Position numbers and translations under genes: made by a program
Shown here: one piece after another, positions 43,065-52,692 of the stretch
Position numbering within the stretch: the first letter of the stretch is position 1
Layout of the letters: each line of letters begins with the position of its first letter
Source of the DNA: Candidatus Atribacteria bacterium
GTDB taxonomy: Bacteria; Atribacterota; Phoenicimicrobiia; Phoenicimicrobiales; Phoenicimicrobiaceae
Direction of reading: 5' to 3'
Assembly (NCBI GenBank): GCA_003513845.1
Contig: DOTB01000034.1
Coordinates: forward strand, 1-64,000
DNA: 64,000 bases
Notes under the pieces: model-generated
The model's input: the letters and a program-made list of their open reading frames with translations, nothing else
What the model was told of the DNA's origin: nothing
Database searches by the model: none

Positions 43065-44447
43065 ATGAACAAATTTGACCTCGTAATAAAGTCGGACAAG
43101 ATATTTATAGATGACAGATTAATAGATTGTTATGTAGGAGTGAAAGATGGAATAATTGCCACAATAAGTAAAGAAAAATTAGAGGCTAAAAAATTTATCG
43201 ATGCAGAAGGAAAAATGGTTTTACCCGGAACCGTTGATCCTCATGTACATATCCGAGCTCCCGGACATGATGAAAGAGAGACCTTTGAAAGCGGTTCAAA
43301 AGATGCAGCCTTGGGCGGGGTTACCACTATAATTGAAATGCCCATCTCTGTTCCTCCACCACATTCTCCCGAAATAGTAAAAAGAAGAATGGATATTGCG
43401 GATAAAGAAACTGTAGTCGATATAGCTTTTTTTGGAGCAGCGGGGACAGATTGTCTAGATGATATTATCCCCTGTGCAAAGTCAGGGATTGTTGCCTTTA
43501 AAACTTTTTTACATGAGGCTCCTCCAGGGAGAAGAGAAGAATTTATCGGTCTAACTGCTCCTAACACCGGAGACCAATATGAGCTTATGGAAAAAGTAGC
43601 CCAAACCGGTGTGATGATCGGTTTTCATGCAGAAAATAATGATATGGTTAATAAGAATATAGCTAAGCTAAGAAGCGAAGGAAAAACTTCTCCAATTTAC
43701 CATGGTAGATCTCGCCCACCAGTCGTAGAAATAGAAACTGCTTCTAAGATTTTACTCTTTGCCGAAAAGACTGGGGCGAAAGTTGAAATATGTCATATTA
43801 CCACTCCGGAAGTAGTAGAATTAGTAAATGAAGCAAAATATAAAGGGGTATATGCTATTGCAGAGACTTGTCCCCATTATTTGTTTCTTAATGAGGATGT
43901 TCTTAATAAATTGGGAGTATTTGCCAAGGTTAATCCTCCCTTAAGGAGCGAAGAAAAGCGGCAGGGAATGTGGGAAATGGTAAATAACGGAAGTGTCGAT
44001 ATTATCGGAAGTGACCATGCTCCTTATACTAAAGAAGAAAAAGAAAGAGGGAGTGAAGATATCTTTGTTCCGCCTGCAGGATTTCCAGGTTTATCAACCA
44101 GATTACCTTTACTTTTTACTGCAGTAAAAGAAGGAAAGATTAAATTAGAAAGAATGGTTGAGCTTATCTGTGAAAATCCGGCAAAAGTGTTTGGTTTGTA
44201 TCCCAAAAAAGGGGTAATTGCTCTTGGTTCAGATGCAGATTTTGTAATTTTTGATCCTAACAAAAAAGACATTATTTCCAAAGATAAAATGTTTACCAAA
44301 TGTAGAGACAGCGCCCTGGTATATGACGGATGGGGAGTATATGGAAAGCCGGAAAAGACTATTGTTAGAGGGAAAGTGGTCTTTGATGATGGTGAAATAA
44401 CTGTCTCTCCGGGATATGGAGAGATTGTAAAAGTATATAGAAGCTGA
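43065..44447 (+). CDS. Allantoinase/dihydroorotase-family cyclic amidohydrolase
   Basis: 460 residues. Binuclear metal site: H60 and H62 (DPHVHIRAPG), carboxylated K146 (VAFKTFLHE), H188 (GFHAENND), a His in EICHITT and the Asp in GSDHAPY. The spacing and LGGVTTIIEMPISVPP resemble allantoinase more than class I dihydroorotase, yet the gene partners (ATCase-like, carbamate kinase) would suit dihydroorotate. Either way it opens a cyclic ureide. The substrate remains open. Confidence 0.8.
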   Translation: MNKFDLVIKSDKIFIDDRLIDCYVGVKDGIIATISKEKLEAKKFIDAEGKMVLPGTVDPHVHIRAPGHDERETFESGSKDAALGGVTTIIEMPISVPPPHSPEIVKRRMDIADKETVVDIAFFGAAGTDCLDDIIPCAKSGIVAFKTFLHEAPPGRREEFIGLTAPNTGDQYELMEKVAQTGVMIGFHAENNDMVNKNIAKLRSEGKTSPIYHGRSRPPVVEIETASKILLFAEKTGAKVEICHITTPEVVELVNEAKYKGVYAIAETCPHYLFLNEDVLNKLGVFAKVNPPLRSEEKRQGMWEMVNNGSVDIIGSDHAPYTKEEKERGSEDIFVPPAGFPGLSTRLPLLFTAVKEGKIKLERMVELICENPAKVFGLYPKKGVIALGSDADFVIFDPNKKDIISKDKMFTKCRDSALVYDGWGVYGKPEKTIVRGKVVFDDGEITVSPGYGEIVKVYRS

Positions 44448-44500
44448 TGTTTTTTTAATAAAATTGTAGGCAGACTTTAAGGAAAAGTGAGGAAGGATAA

Positions 44501-46339
44501 ATGGATAAAAATTATTTACGGAAGTTAGAAGAACTAAATAATCAATATGTTACAAAGGTGGTTCAAGAGGCCATCCAGCTCTGTAAACCGGAAAAGGTAA
44601 CTGTGATAACTGACTCAAAAGAAGATATTACCTATGTAAGAGAATTGGCTTTAATCAATGGTGAAGAAAAGAAGTTAAAGATGGGAGGACATACCATTCA
44701 CTTTGATGGTTATTATGATCAGGCCAGAGATAAAGCCAATACCAGATATTTATTATCTAAAGATGTAGATTGGGGGATAAAGGTAAATTCGATAGAAAAA
44801 GATAAAGGCCTAAAAGAAATATATTCTCTTCTTGACGGAAGTATGGCTGGGAAAGAGATGTTAGTAAGGTTCTTTTCTCTTGGTCCTACTAATTCTATGT
44901 TCTCGATTTTAGCCTTACAGATTACTGATTCGGCTTATGTCGCCCATAGTGAAGATATCCTCTATCGGCCAGCCTATGAACAATTTAAAAAACTTGATGG
45001 ATCTCCTGATTTCTTTTTCTTTCTTCATTCAGCGGGAAGATTAGAAAATGGTGTGAGTAAAGATATAGATAAACGGAGGATCTACATCGACCTGGAAGAG
45101 AATAAGGTCTATTCAGTGAATAATCAATATGCTGGTAACTCTCTGGGACTAAAAAAGTTAGCCTTCCGATTAGCTATCAAGAAGGCCAATGAAGAAGGGT
45201 GGTTAGCTGAGCATATGTTTATAATGGGTGTCCATGGTCCAAAAGGCCGTATTACCTATTTTACTGGTGCCTTCCCCAGTGCCTGTGGGAAGACCAGCAC
45301 TGCCATGATTCCTGGGCAGACCGTAGTTGGTGATGATATCGCCTACCTCAAAAAAATTAACGGGATAATAAAAGCAGTAAATGTGGAAAATGGTATATTT
45401 GGTATCATTCAGGATGTAAATCCCCAGGATGATCCCTTGATATATAAAGCCCTAACCACTCCGAGAGAACTTATTTTTTCTAATGTACTTGTTAATGATG
45501 GTGTCCCTTATTGGTTGGGTATGGGTAAAGATATACCGGATAAAGGCATTAATCATTCAGGAGAGTGGTATAAAGGTAAAAAAGATAAGAAAGGTAATGT
45601 TATCGATTGTTCCCATAAAAATGCCAGATACACCATAAGACTAAATGCCTTAGAAAATATTGACCCCAAGGCTGATGACCCGGCAGGTGTACCTGTGCAG
45701 GCCATTATCTATGGAGGAAGAGATTCTGATACCACTATGCCAATAGTAGAATCTCTCAGTTGGTTCCAAGGAGTCTTTCTTGGGGCTACCGTAGAATCAG
45801 AGACTACCTCTGCTACTATCGGTGCCCAGGGGATAAGGAAACATAACCCGATGGCCAATCTTGACTTTATCTCGGTACCGTTTAATACCTACATAGAGAA
45901 TCACCTGAAATTTGCCGATGGCCTCAAAGAGGTCCCCAAAATTTATGCTACCAATTATTTCTTAAAAGATGAGTCTGGTAATTACCTGAACGGTAAACTT
46001 GATAAGAAAGTCTGGGTACTCTGGGCTGAAGGGAGAGTGCACCACGAATTTGAAGCCATCGAAACTCCGGTAGGCCGAATACCCAAATATGAAGATTTAA
46101 AAAGTTTATTTATCAGTGAGCTGGACAAAGATTACACTATGGACGAATATATTCAGCAGTTCTCCTTAAGAGTGACAAAATACATAGAGAAGATGGAAAG
46201 GATGAACAAGATATTTAAAAATATTAAGATGCCTACCGCCTTTACTAAAGAATTAGAAGCACAGACTGAAAGGTTAAAAGAAACCAGAGCAAAATTTGGA
46301 GAAGATATAATTTCACCTTTTAAGTTTTTAGATGCATGA
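44501..46339 (+). CDS. pckG: Phosphoenolpyruvate carboxykinase (GTP)
   Basis: 612 residues, full length. The kinase loop FPSACGKTSTAM (near 265-276), GDDIAYL, and PVQAIIYGGRDSDTT to GVFLGATVESETT are GTP-PEPCK signatures. It interconverts oxaloacetate+GTP and PEP+CO2+GDP, joining amino-acid-derived C4 acids (for example aspartate from the preceding genes) to sugar synthesis or fermentative ATP formation. A short GAGGAAGG ribosome site precedes the ATG. Confidence 0.95.
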   Translation: MDKNYLRKLEELNNQYVTKVVQEAIQLCKPEKVTVITDSKEDITYVRELALINGEEKKLKMGGHTIHFDGYYDQARDKANTRYLLSKDVDWGIKVNSIEKDKGLKEIYSLLDGSMAGKEMLVRFFSLGPTNSMFSILALQITDSAYVAHSEDILYRPAYEQFKKLDGSPDFFFFLHSAGRLENGVSKDIDKRRIYIDLEENKVYSVNNQYAGNSLGLKKLAFRLAIKKANEEGWLAEHMFIMGVHGPKGRITYFTGAFPSACGKTSTAMIPGQTVVGDDIAYLKKINGIIKAVNVENGIFGIIQDVNPQDDPLIYKALTTPRELIFSNVLVNDGVPYWLGMGKDIPDKGINHSGEWYKGKKDKKGNVIDCSHKNARYTIRLNALENIDPKADDPAGVPVQAIIYGGRDSDTTMPIVESLSWFQGVFLGATVESETTSATIGAQGIRKHNPMANLDFISVPFNTYIENHLKFADGLKEVPKIYATNYFLKDESGNYLNGKLDKKVWVLWAEGRVHHEFEAIETPVGRIPKYEDLKSLFISELDKDYTMDEYIQQFSLRVTKYIEKMERMNKIFKNIKMPTAFTKELEAQTERLKETRAKFGEDIISPFKFLDA

Positions 46340-46621
46340 ATGTAATCTAAACGGAAAACAAAATGTTAATATAAGGGTACGATTCCTTGTTCCCACAATA
46401 TAAATGAAAAACGATGAAACAGGGGGCACAATTCATTGTGCCCCTACAATTCAATTATAACAAGAATTATAATTTACTATAAAATTGTCTACAGCACACT
46501 ATATGCATAATCTTGTATAAACTAACTGTTTATCTTCAATTTTATTCTCACATCTTTATTCTTACATCATATTTATGGTATTACTTCCGAAAATATTTTT
46601 AAAATTTTTTTCAGAAAAAGA
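46340..46621. repeat. Gene-free stretch with dispersed palindromic repeats
   Basis: A degenerate copy (GGGTACGATTCCTTGTTCCCA, 46375-46395) and a perfect one, GGGGCACAAT (46423-46432) with ATTGTGCCCC (46435-46444), lie in AT-rich sequence. Nothing coding is visible before the GntR promoter at 46622. Confidence 0.7.
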
Positions 46622-46649
46622 TTGATTTTTTAAATTTATGTTATATAAT
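46622..46649 (+). promoter_or_regulatory. Promoter of the GntR-family gene
   Basis: TTGATT (46622-46627), 16 bp, TATAAT (46644-46649), embedded in AAAAAGATTGATTTTTTAAA, nearly identical to the IclR promoter at 40017. The start near 46656 leaves a ~45-nt leader. Confidence 0.65.
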
Positions 46650-46700
46650 GAATATAAAAGTGGGTCGACCAGTTACCCAATTACCCAAAGAGAGGAAAAT

Positions 46701-47396
46701 ATGGAATTTAAAGAAATTACTCCTGTTCGTTTATATGAAAGTGTAATAGAGCAAATTATGGATTTGGTAAAAAATAATAAATTAAAACCAGGTGATAAAC
46801 TTCCTCCAGAGAGAGAAATAGCTGAAAAATTGTCTATAAGTAGAGGATCTCTAAGGGAAGCCTTCCGAGTTTTAGAATCAAGAGGTTTAATTAAAAGCAA
46901 ACCGGGCGGAGGAAGATTTATTCGAGAGATAAGGGAAAATGGCCACGACAGTACAGAAAATATTATCTCAAGTTTAAAAAAATCTTCCATTTTAGAACTT
47001 TTAGAGGCAAGAGAGGTATTTGAGGTTAAAATTGCTAAAATTGCTGCTCAGAAAGCCACTATCGAGGATATAGAATTAATTGAAAAGGCTTTAAATAAAA
47101 TAAACGAAGAAGAAGAAGAATTAAAATATGGCAAAGAAACAGAATCAGATACCGAATTTCATTTAGCTATTGCCAGCGCTTCTCATAATTTTGTCTTTGT
47201 AAATATAATAAAATTACATTTAGACCTATTAAAAGAGACTCGAGGAAAGACCTGGCAAATACCAGGAAGACGAGAAAAACAATATCAAGAACATCAGGCA
47301 ATATTACAGGCCATCAAAGAACATAATGCTAAAAAAGCTGGAGAAGCTATGCTAAAACATTTAAGAAACATAAGAGAAGTTTTGGGTAAGATATAA
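46701..47396 (+). CDS. GntR/FadR-family transcriptional regulator
   Basis: 231 residues. N-terminal winged helix (VRLYESVIEQIMDLVKNNKLKPGDKLPPEREIAEKLSISRGSLREAF in part) and an all-helical FCD domain with metal-binding residues (D/H in DTEFHLAIASASHN and EHQAILQAIKEHN). The ATG at 46701 has AGAGGA upstream; an extension to 46638 would begin within the promoter. FadR-type regulators respond to organic acids; the likely target is the operon starting at 47477. Confidence 0.9.
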   Translation: MEFKEITPVRLYESVIEQIMDLVKNNKLKPGDKLPPEREIAEKLSISRGSLREAFRVLESRGLIKSKPGGGRFIREIRENGHDSTENIISSLKKSSILELLEAREVFEVKIAKIAAQKATIEDIELIEKALNKINEEEEELKYGKETESDTEFHLAIASASHNFVFVNIIKLHLDLLKETRGKTWQIPGRREKQYQEHQAILQAIKEHNAKKAGEAMLKHLRNIREVLGKI

Positions 47397-47426
47397 AATT
47401 AGATTGAAAAATGTATTAAGAATGGG

Positions 47427-47444
47427 AGGGGAGCTCACTCCCCT
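47427..47444. promoter_or_regulatory. GC-rich inverted repeat before the AtuA gene
   Basis: AGGGGAG, loop CTCA, CTCCCCT: perfect 7-bp arms in the 80-bp gap between the GntR gene and the AtuA operon. It could be a stem ending the gntR message or an operator; it does not match the usual FadR-type half-sites. Confidence 0.45.
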
Positions 47445-47476
47445 GACAATCTTGTAGAAGTGAGGAGATATATATT

Positions 47477-48835
47477 ATGAAAGAGATAAGAGTTCTATCA
47501 CCGGTAGGGATGTTAGGATATGGTTTCCCGGCAGAATCTTTTCAAAAGGGTTTAGAAAAGAAACCTCATGTTATTGCTGCTGATGCCGGCTCCACTGATG
47601 CCGGCCCCCATAAATTAGGAGCAGGAGTGGGTATTGTAAGCAAAGAAGCAACCAAAAAAGACCTTACTTTAATGTTAACAGCGGGTTGCGAACATAAAAT
47701 CCCGGTTATTATCGGTTCTGCTGGAGGTTCTGGTGCAGAAGTCCATCTTAATTGGACTTTAGAAATAGTAAAAGAAATTGCTAAAGAAAAAAATCTACAC
47801 TTTAAGATGGCTTTAATTCATGCAGAAGTTGAAAAAGATTATCTTCAAAAGAAGTTAGCTCAAGGAAAGATAAAACCCTTAGGTCCCGTCCCCGACTTAA
47901 CTTCTAAAGATATAGAAGAAGCTACTCGAATTGTGGCGGTAATGGGAGTGCACTCTTATATAAAAGCCTTAGAGATGGGGGCGGAGGTTATTATTGCCGG
48001 TCGTTCCAATGATCCGGCTATGTTTGCCGCTCTTCCCATTAAGGAAGGATATAACCCCGGACTGGCTTTGCATATGGGAAAAATTTTAGAATGTGGAGCT
48101 ATGGCTTCCACTCCCGGGACTACCTCTGATTGTATGATGGCATATTTAAGAGAGGATTGTTTTATAGTAGAACCTACTAATGCCCTGCGAAAATGTATCC
48201 CCAGCACAGTAGCTGCTCACACTCTTTATGAAAAATCCAGCCCGTTACATATTATTGGTCCGGAAGGGATGGTTGATGTTAGCGGATGTAAATTCGAACA
48301 GTATAGCGAAAGAGCGGTAAAGGTATCGGGTTCTAAACTAAATAAGAGTGAAGCCATTAATATAAAACTTGAAGGTGCCAGCAAAGTGGCTTATCGGACT
48401 ATATGTATTGCTGGCGTAAGAGATCCTATTATGATTAAACAGATTGATGAATGTGAAAAACATGTCCGTAATACCGTACTTACTTACTTTAATGATATTT
48501 CTCCGGAAGATTACCAATTAATCTTCCATATTTATGGGAAGAACGGAGTGATGGGAGAATTAGAGCCTCGAAAAGAGATTGCCTCTCATGAACTTTGTCT
48601 GATCCTGGAAGTTGTGGCTAAAGACCAGGAGCTGGCCAATACTATTTGTGCTTTTGCTCGTTCTACTTTAATGCATTATTCTTACAGGGGGCGCGTTGCT
48701 ACTGCCGGTAATTTAGCTTTTCCTTATGCTCCTTCAGATATACCTACCGGAGCGGTATATAAATTTAATATTCATCACTTAGTAGAAGTCGATAACCCTG
48801 ATGAACTTTTTTCTATAGAAATAGTGGAATTTTAA
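47477..48835 (+). CDS. AtuA-like (DUF1446) protein
   Basis: 452 residues of the acyclic terpene utilisation AtuA family: MLGYGFPAESFQKGL, VIAADAGSTDAGPHKLGAG, IIGSAGGSGAEVHLNW, ADVIIAGRSNDPA-like AEVIIAGRSNDPAMFAAL. AtuA takes part in citronellol/geraniol breakdown in Pseudomonas with unknown chemistry; anaerobe homologues beside DUF4387 are not about terpenes. First gene of a tight six-gene operon. Confidence 0.85.
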   Translation: MKEIRVLSPVGMLGYGFPAESFQKGLEKKPHVIAADAGSTDAGPHKLGAGVGIVSKEATKKDLTLMLTAGCEHKIPVIIGSAGGSGAEVHLNWTLEIVKEIAKEKNLHFKMALIHAEVEKDYLQKKLAQGKIKPLGPVPDLTSKDIEEATRIVAVMGVHSYIKALEMGAEVIIAGRSNDPAMFAALPIKEGYNPGLALHMGKILECGAMASTPGTTSDCMMAYLREDCFIVEPTNALRKCIPSTVAAHTLYEKSSPLHIIGPEGMVDVSGCKFEQYSERAVKVSGSKLNKSEAINIKLEGASKVAYRTICIAGVRDPIMIKQIDECEKHVRNTVLTYFNDISPEDYQLIFHIYGKNGVMGELEPRKEIASHELCLILEVVAKDQELANTICAFARSTLMHYSYRGRVATAGNLAFPYAPSDIPTGAVYKFNIHHLVEVDNPDELFSIEIVEF

Positions 48836-48868
48836 AATAATAAGGAATTTAAAAAGGAGAGTATATAA

Positions 48869-49198
48869 ATGACTAAAGAGGTTTCTATTATAGACTTAGC
48901 AAGCGTAATCAGAAGTAAAAATGCTGGCCCCTTTGAGTTGACCTTTGATATAATTTTTAAAGACAAGGAAACTTACGAAAAAGTCAAGAAAACCAAAGTA
49001 ATTACCAAAGAACTTATTGCCAAACTTTACCATGTTCCCATCGAAAAAGTTCTTTATTTTGTAGAATTTGACCCCGCTAATGCTATAAAAGCAACTATTG
49101 TAAGGCCAGTAGATTCAGGCAGCATCGGGGAGACTGATGTTTATGGTGCTCAACAACACGCTCCACTTTTGGAGATCAAAATACCTTACGAGGAATAA
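48869..49198 (+). CDS. DUF4387 protein
   Basis: 109 residues, DUF4387: IIDLASVIRSKNAGPFELTFDIIF, KVLYFVEFDPANAIKATIVRP, DVYGAQQHAPLL. In other genomes the domain is fused to or next to AtuA, so the two probably form one enzyme or complex. No catalytic residue assignment is known. It starts 33 bp after the AtuA gene with AAAGGAGAG before the ATG. Confidence 0.85.
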   Translation: MTKEVSIIDLASVIRSKNAGPFELTFDIIFKDKETYEKVKKTKVITKELIAKLYHVPIEKVLYFVEFDPANAIKATIVRPVDSGSIGETDVYGAQQHAPLLEIKIPYEE

Positions 49199-49209
49199 GG
49201 AGGGAAAAG

Positions 49210-49740
49210 ATGAGAGATGATTTATTAAAATTTATTCCGGAATTTAATTTAATCAAAGATTCAGATTTGAAGGAAAAGGTTTTGAAAGTTTGGGAGATTG
49301 CTCTTGCTGCTGGGGGATGGAAAGTGAGTGACCTGCAGAGAATGCCTTTTACTTTATTAATTGATCCCTGTCCTTGTAGTATGATTGAACATATTAGGGG
49401 AGTAGTAAATGTTTCGATAGGGGCGGCGAAAGCTCTTCAAAGCATCTATGAAGATAAAGTGAAAATAAATGAGGATTATCTTATTGCCGGGGCATTGCTT
49501 CACGATATTGGGAAGTTAGTAGAATATAAAGAGAAGAACGGAAAATTTATTCAGAGTAATTTGGGGAAGCTGGTACGTCATCCTATATCCGGAGTAGGTC
49601 TTTGTTACAGTCAAGGAATTCCGGAAGAAGTAATGCATATTATTGCCTCTCATTCCTGGGAAGGAGATCGTTCTAAGAGAATCCCGGAAGCCATTATTGT
49701 TCATCATGCTGATTTTACTAACTTCGAACAATTTAGATAA
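49210..49740 (+). CDS. HD-domain metal-dependent phosphohydrolase-like protein
   Basis: 176 residues. HD signature LLHDIGKLVEY near residue 98, an upstream H (IEHIRGVVNVSIG), a downstream SHSWEG and a C-terminal HHADF give the ordered metal-ligand set of HD hydrolases. Substrate unknown. Placement between DUF4387 and the dehydratase genes (11 and 14 bp gaps) suggests a role in the same pathway, perhaps a repair or regulatory hydrolase. Confidence 0.8.
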   Translation: MRDDLLKFIPEFNLIKDSDLKEKVLKVWEIALAAGGWKVSDLQRMPFTLLIDPCPCSMIEHIRGVVNVSIGAAKALQSIYEDKVKINEDYLIAGALLHDIGKLVEYKEKNGKFIQSNLGKLVRHPISGVGLCYSQGIPEEVMHIIASHSWEGDRSKRIPEAIIVHHADFTNFEQFR

Positions 49741-49754
49741 GGAGAAGGGTAAAA

Positions 49755-51014
49755 ATGGGAAAAACCTTTGCAGAGAAAATATTAGCTCTTAAATCGGGTA
49801 AGGGAAGTGTAATTGCTGGAGAAATTGTAACTGTATCTCCGGATATAGTAATGTCTCACGATAATACTGCTGCTATAGCCAAAAAATTCAATCAGATTGG
49901 AATTGATAAGGTAAAACATCCTGAAAAAATAGTAATACCTCTAGATCATTGTGTTCCGGCAGCAACAGAGAAATATGCTACTAATCATAAAGAGATAAGA
50001 GAATTTATCCAGGAACAGAAAATTGAAAATTTTTATGATATTAATACCGGAGTCTGCCATCAGGTTTTACCGGAAAAGGGTTATGTACTTCCAGGGACTT
50101 TAATTTTAGGAGCCGACTCACATACCACTACTTATGGAGCATTTGGTGCTTTTTCAACTGGGATTGGCAGAAGTGAAGTAGCTTCTATATGGGCTACAGA
50201 TGAAATCTGGCTTAGAGTGCCGGAGACTATTAAAATAAATATTAAAGGGGAAATTCCCCCCGGAATATATCCCAAGGACATAATCCTCCACATTATTGGG
50301 GATTTAGGTGCGGATGGAGCATTGTATAGGGCAGTAGAATTTAGCGGAAAAGTAATTAGGGATATGGATATCGGGGGCAGGATGACTCTATGCAATATGG
50401 CGGTGGAGATGGGAGCAAAGATCGGCTATGTAGAACCGGATGAAAAAACCATACAGTGGCTTACCGCAAGAACCAATAAAAAATACGAAATAATAAAGTC
50501 AGATACTGATGCTGAGTATGAAAAAATCATAGATTACGATATAAGTAGTTTAGAACCTCAAATTGCCTGCCCTCACACAGTAGACAATGTAAAACCTGTT
50601 TCGGAAGTGGCAGGGACCAAGATTAACCAAGCATTAATTGGGACCTGTACCAACGGAAGGATAGAAGATTTAAAAATTACCAGCGAGATTCTTCGTGGTA
50701 AAAAGATTTCTAACGGAGTTAGACTTTTAGTCTTTCCGGCCTCGATGGAGGTCTTTGCCCGGGCGATGGAATTAGGAATCCTTCAGGAATTAGTTAAAAG
50801 TGGGGCAGTAATAATGAATCCGGGATGTGGCCCTTGTTTAGGAGCTCACGAAGGGGCCTTAGCTCCGGGAGAAGTTTGCTTGAGTACAGCTAATAGAAAT
50901 TTTAAAGGAAGGATGGGCTGTAAAGAGGCAGAAGTTTACTTAGCTAGTCCGGCAACCGTCGCTATCTCTTCCCTTTACGGTGAAATTACTGATATAAGGG
51001 GGGATTTAAAATGA
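49755..51014 (+). CDS. Aconitase-family dehydratase, large subunit (LeuC/HacA-like)
   Basis: 419 residues. [4Fe-4S] ligands C298 (GTCTNGR), C358 and C361 ([13 protein letters not shown]); [21 protein letters not shown] is also standard. Members act on 3-isopropylmalate, (R)-2-methylmalate, homoaconitate or 2,3-dimethylmalate; this size and split form fit all four. No leuA, leuB or homocitrate synthase gene accompanies it. It overlaps the small subunit gene by 4 bp. Confidence 0.88.
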   Translation: MGKTFAEKILALKSGKGSVIAGEIVTVSPDIVMSHDNTAAIAKKFNQIGIDKVKHPEKIVIPLDHCVPAATEKYATNHKEIREFIQEQKIENFYDINTGVCHQVLPEKGYVLPGTLILGADSHTTTYGAFGAFSTGIGRSEVASIWATDEIWLRVPETIKINIKGEIPPGIYPKDIILHIIGDLGADGALYRAVEFSGKVIRDMDIGGRMTLCNMAVEMGAKIGYVEPDEKTIQWLTARTNKKYEIIKSDTDAEYEKIIDYDISSLEPQIACPHTVDNVKPVSEVAGTKINQALIGTCTNGRIEDLKITSEILRGKKISNGVRLLVFPASMEVFARAMELGILQELVKSGAVIMNPGCGPCLGAHEGALAPGEVCLSTANRNFKGRMGCKEAEVYLASPATVAISSLYGEITDIRGDLK

Positions 51015-51514
51015 GTATTAAAGGAAAAGTATGGAAATATGGCGATGATGTAAATACCGATGTTATTTTTCCGGGGAAATATACTTATACCATAACAGAC
51101 CCCAAAGAGATGGCTCTTCATGCCCTAGAAGACCTTGATCCGAAGTTTGCCAAAGAAGTTAAAAAGGAAGATATTATTGTCGCGGGAAGGAACTTTGGCT
51201 GTGGTAGTTCTCGGGAACAAGCCGCAACCTGCCTAAAATATGCCGGTGTAGGAGCAATTGTTGCCAAATCATTTTCTCGAATATTTTTTCGAAATGCTAT
51301 TAATCAGGGACTTCCCCTGGTTCAGTGTAAAGAAGCAGCGGAAAATGTATCTCCGGGTGAGGAGATTACTATTGATTTCGAGAAAGGCGAATTATCTTGT
51401 AAAAAGGGAGTTTTTAATTTCCCTCCTTTACCGGAATCGGTATTAGGAATTCTTAAAGATGGGGGGCTTATTCCTCATATTAAAAAAATATTGAGAGCAG
51501 AGAAGGGAGAATAA
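51011..51514 (+). CDS. Aconitase-family dehydratase, small subunit (LeuD/HacB-like)
   Basis: 167 residues. [21 protein letters not shown] and [19 protein letters not shown] are the swivel-domain signatures. The substrate-specificity loop after the N-terminal strand reads [16 protein letters not shown], which I cannot match with confidence to isopropylmalate or homoaconitate types. It completes the enzyme with the gene at 49755. Confidence 0.88.
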   Translation: MSIKGKVWKYGDDVNTDVIFPGKYTYTITDPKEMALHALEDLDPKFAKEVKKEDIIVAGRNFGCGSSREQAATCLKYAGVGAIVAKSFSRIFFRNAINQGLPLVQCKEAAENVSPGEEITIDFEKGELSCKKGVFNFPPLPESVLGILKDGGLIPHIKKILRAEKGE

Positions 51515-51517
51515 AAA

Positions 51518-52645
51518 ATGGCAAAATATAAGATAGCCTGGCTGCCGGGTGATGGAATCGGAAATGATGTAATGGAGGCAGCGAAGATCGTATTAGATGT
51601 GCTAAAACTGGATGCTGATTATATACCCGGCGATGTTGGTTGGAAATTTTGGAAAAAAGAAGGAAACCCTTTACCTGATAGGACCATAAAAATTCTTAAA
51701 GAAACTGATTGTTGTCTCTTTGGAGCAATAACCTCTAAACCTAAAGAGGAAGCAGAAAAGGAACTTGCTCCTGAAGTTAAAGGAAAGGGTTATGTCTATT
51801 CGAGCCCTATTGTAAGATTACGCCAGGAATTTAAGTTACATACTAACCTGAGACCCTGCAAAGCCTACAAAGGAAATCCTTTGAATTATAGAGACGATAT
51901 AGATTTGGTAGTTTTTCGAGAAAATACCGAAGGGTTATACAGTGGGATAGAATTTCATCCTCTACCTAAAGAAGTAATGGATTCTCTTTTAAAAAATCAT
52001 CCTAAAATGAAAAGATTCAAAGATACTCCTTTAGAAGATATTGCTCTATCCTGCCGAATTTTTACCAGAAAAGCTTGCCAATCAATTGTTCGACAAGCCT
52101 TCGAATATGCTAAGAAGTTTAAAAGGAATTCAGTTACAGTTGTGGAAAAACCTAATGTAATCAGAGAAACCAGTGGATTAATGATAAGAGAAGCTCGTAA
52201 GATTGCTCAAGAATATCCCGGGATTGAATTGTGGGAAACCAATGTAGATGCAATGTGTATGTGGTTGGTTAAGAACCCTCAAAATTATAGTGTCTTGGTT
52301 TCTTCTAATATGTTCGGCGATATAATTTCTGACTTATGTGCACAATTGGTAGGAGGTTTAGGTTTTGCCTCTAGTGCTAACATTGGTGATGACTATGCCG
52401 TCTTTGAGCCTACTCATGGCTCTGCTCCTAAGTATGCAGGGCAGTATAAAGTAAATCCTATGGCCATGCTTTTAACAGTTAAATTAATGTTGGATTACTT
52501 AAGGGAAAAAGAATTGGCTCAAAGATTAGAAAATGCTATTGCTCAGGTCATTGAGGAAGGAAAAGTCAGGACCTATGATTTAGGCGGAACAGCCTCAACT
52601 TTAGATGTAGCCAGGGAAGTAGCCAGAAAAATACAAAGTAATTAG
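51518..52645 (+). CDS. Isocitrate/isopropylmalate-family dehydrogenase
   Basis: 375 residues, a beta-decarboxylating dehydrogenase: WLPGDGIGNDVMEAA, YSSPIVRLRQEFKLHTNLRP, VVFRENTEGLYSG, SSNMFGDIISDLCAQLVGGLG, EPTHGSAPKYAGQ. These oxidise 2-hydroxy-tri- or dicarboxylates (isocitrate, homoisocitrate, isopropylmalate) to 2-oxo acids plus CO2. The SPIVxLR region is unlike the leucine enzyme; isocitrate or homoisocitrate is more likely. It ends the operon begun at 47477, 3 bp after the small-subunit gene. Confidence 0.85.
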   Translation: MAKYKIAWLPGDGIGNDVMEAAKIVLDVLKLDADYIPGDVGWKFWKKEGNPLPDRTIKILKETDCCLFGAITSKPKEEAEKELAPEVKGKGYVYSSPIVRLRQEFKLHTNLRPCKAYKGNPLNYRDDIDLVVFRENTEGLYSGIEFHPLPKEVMDSLLKNHPKMKRFKDTPLEDIALSCRIFTRKACQSIVRQAFEYAKKFKRNSVTVVEKPNVIRETSGLMIREARKIAQEYPGIELWETNVDAMCMWLVKNPQNYSVLVSSNMFGDIISDLCAQLVGGLGFASSANIGDDYAVFEPTHGSAPKYAGQYKVNPMAMLLTVKLMLDYLREKELAQRLENAIAQVIEEGKVRTYDLGGTASTLDVAREVARKIQSN

Positions 52646-52692
52646 TAATGAGTAATAAGTAATGGGTTATAAATTACAGGTTACGAGTTAAA

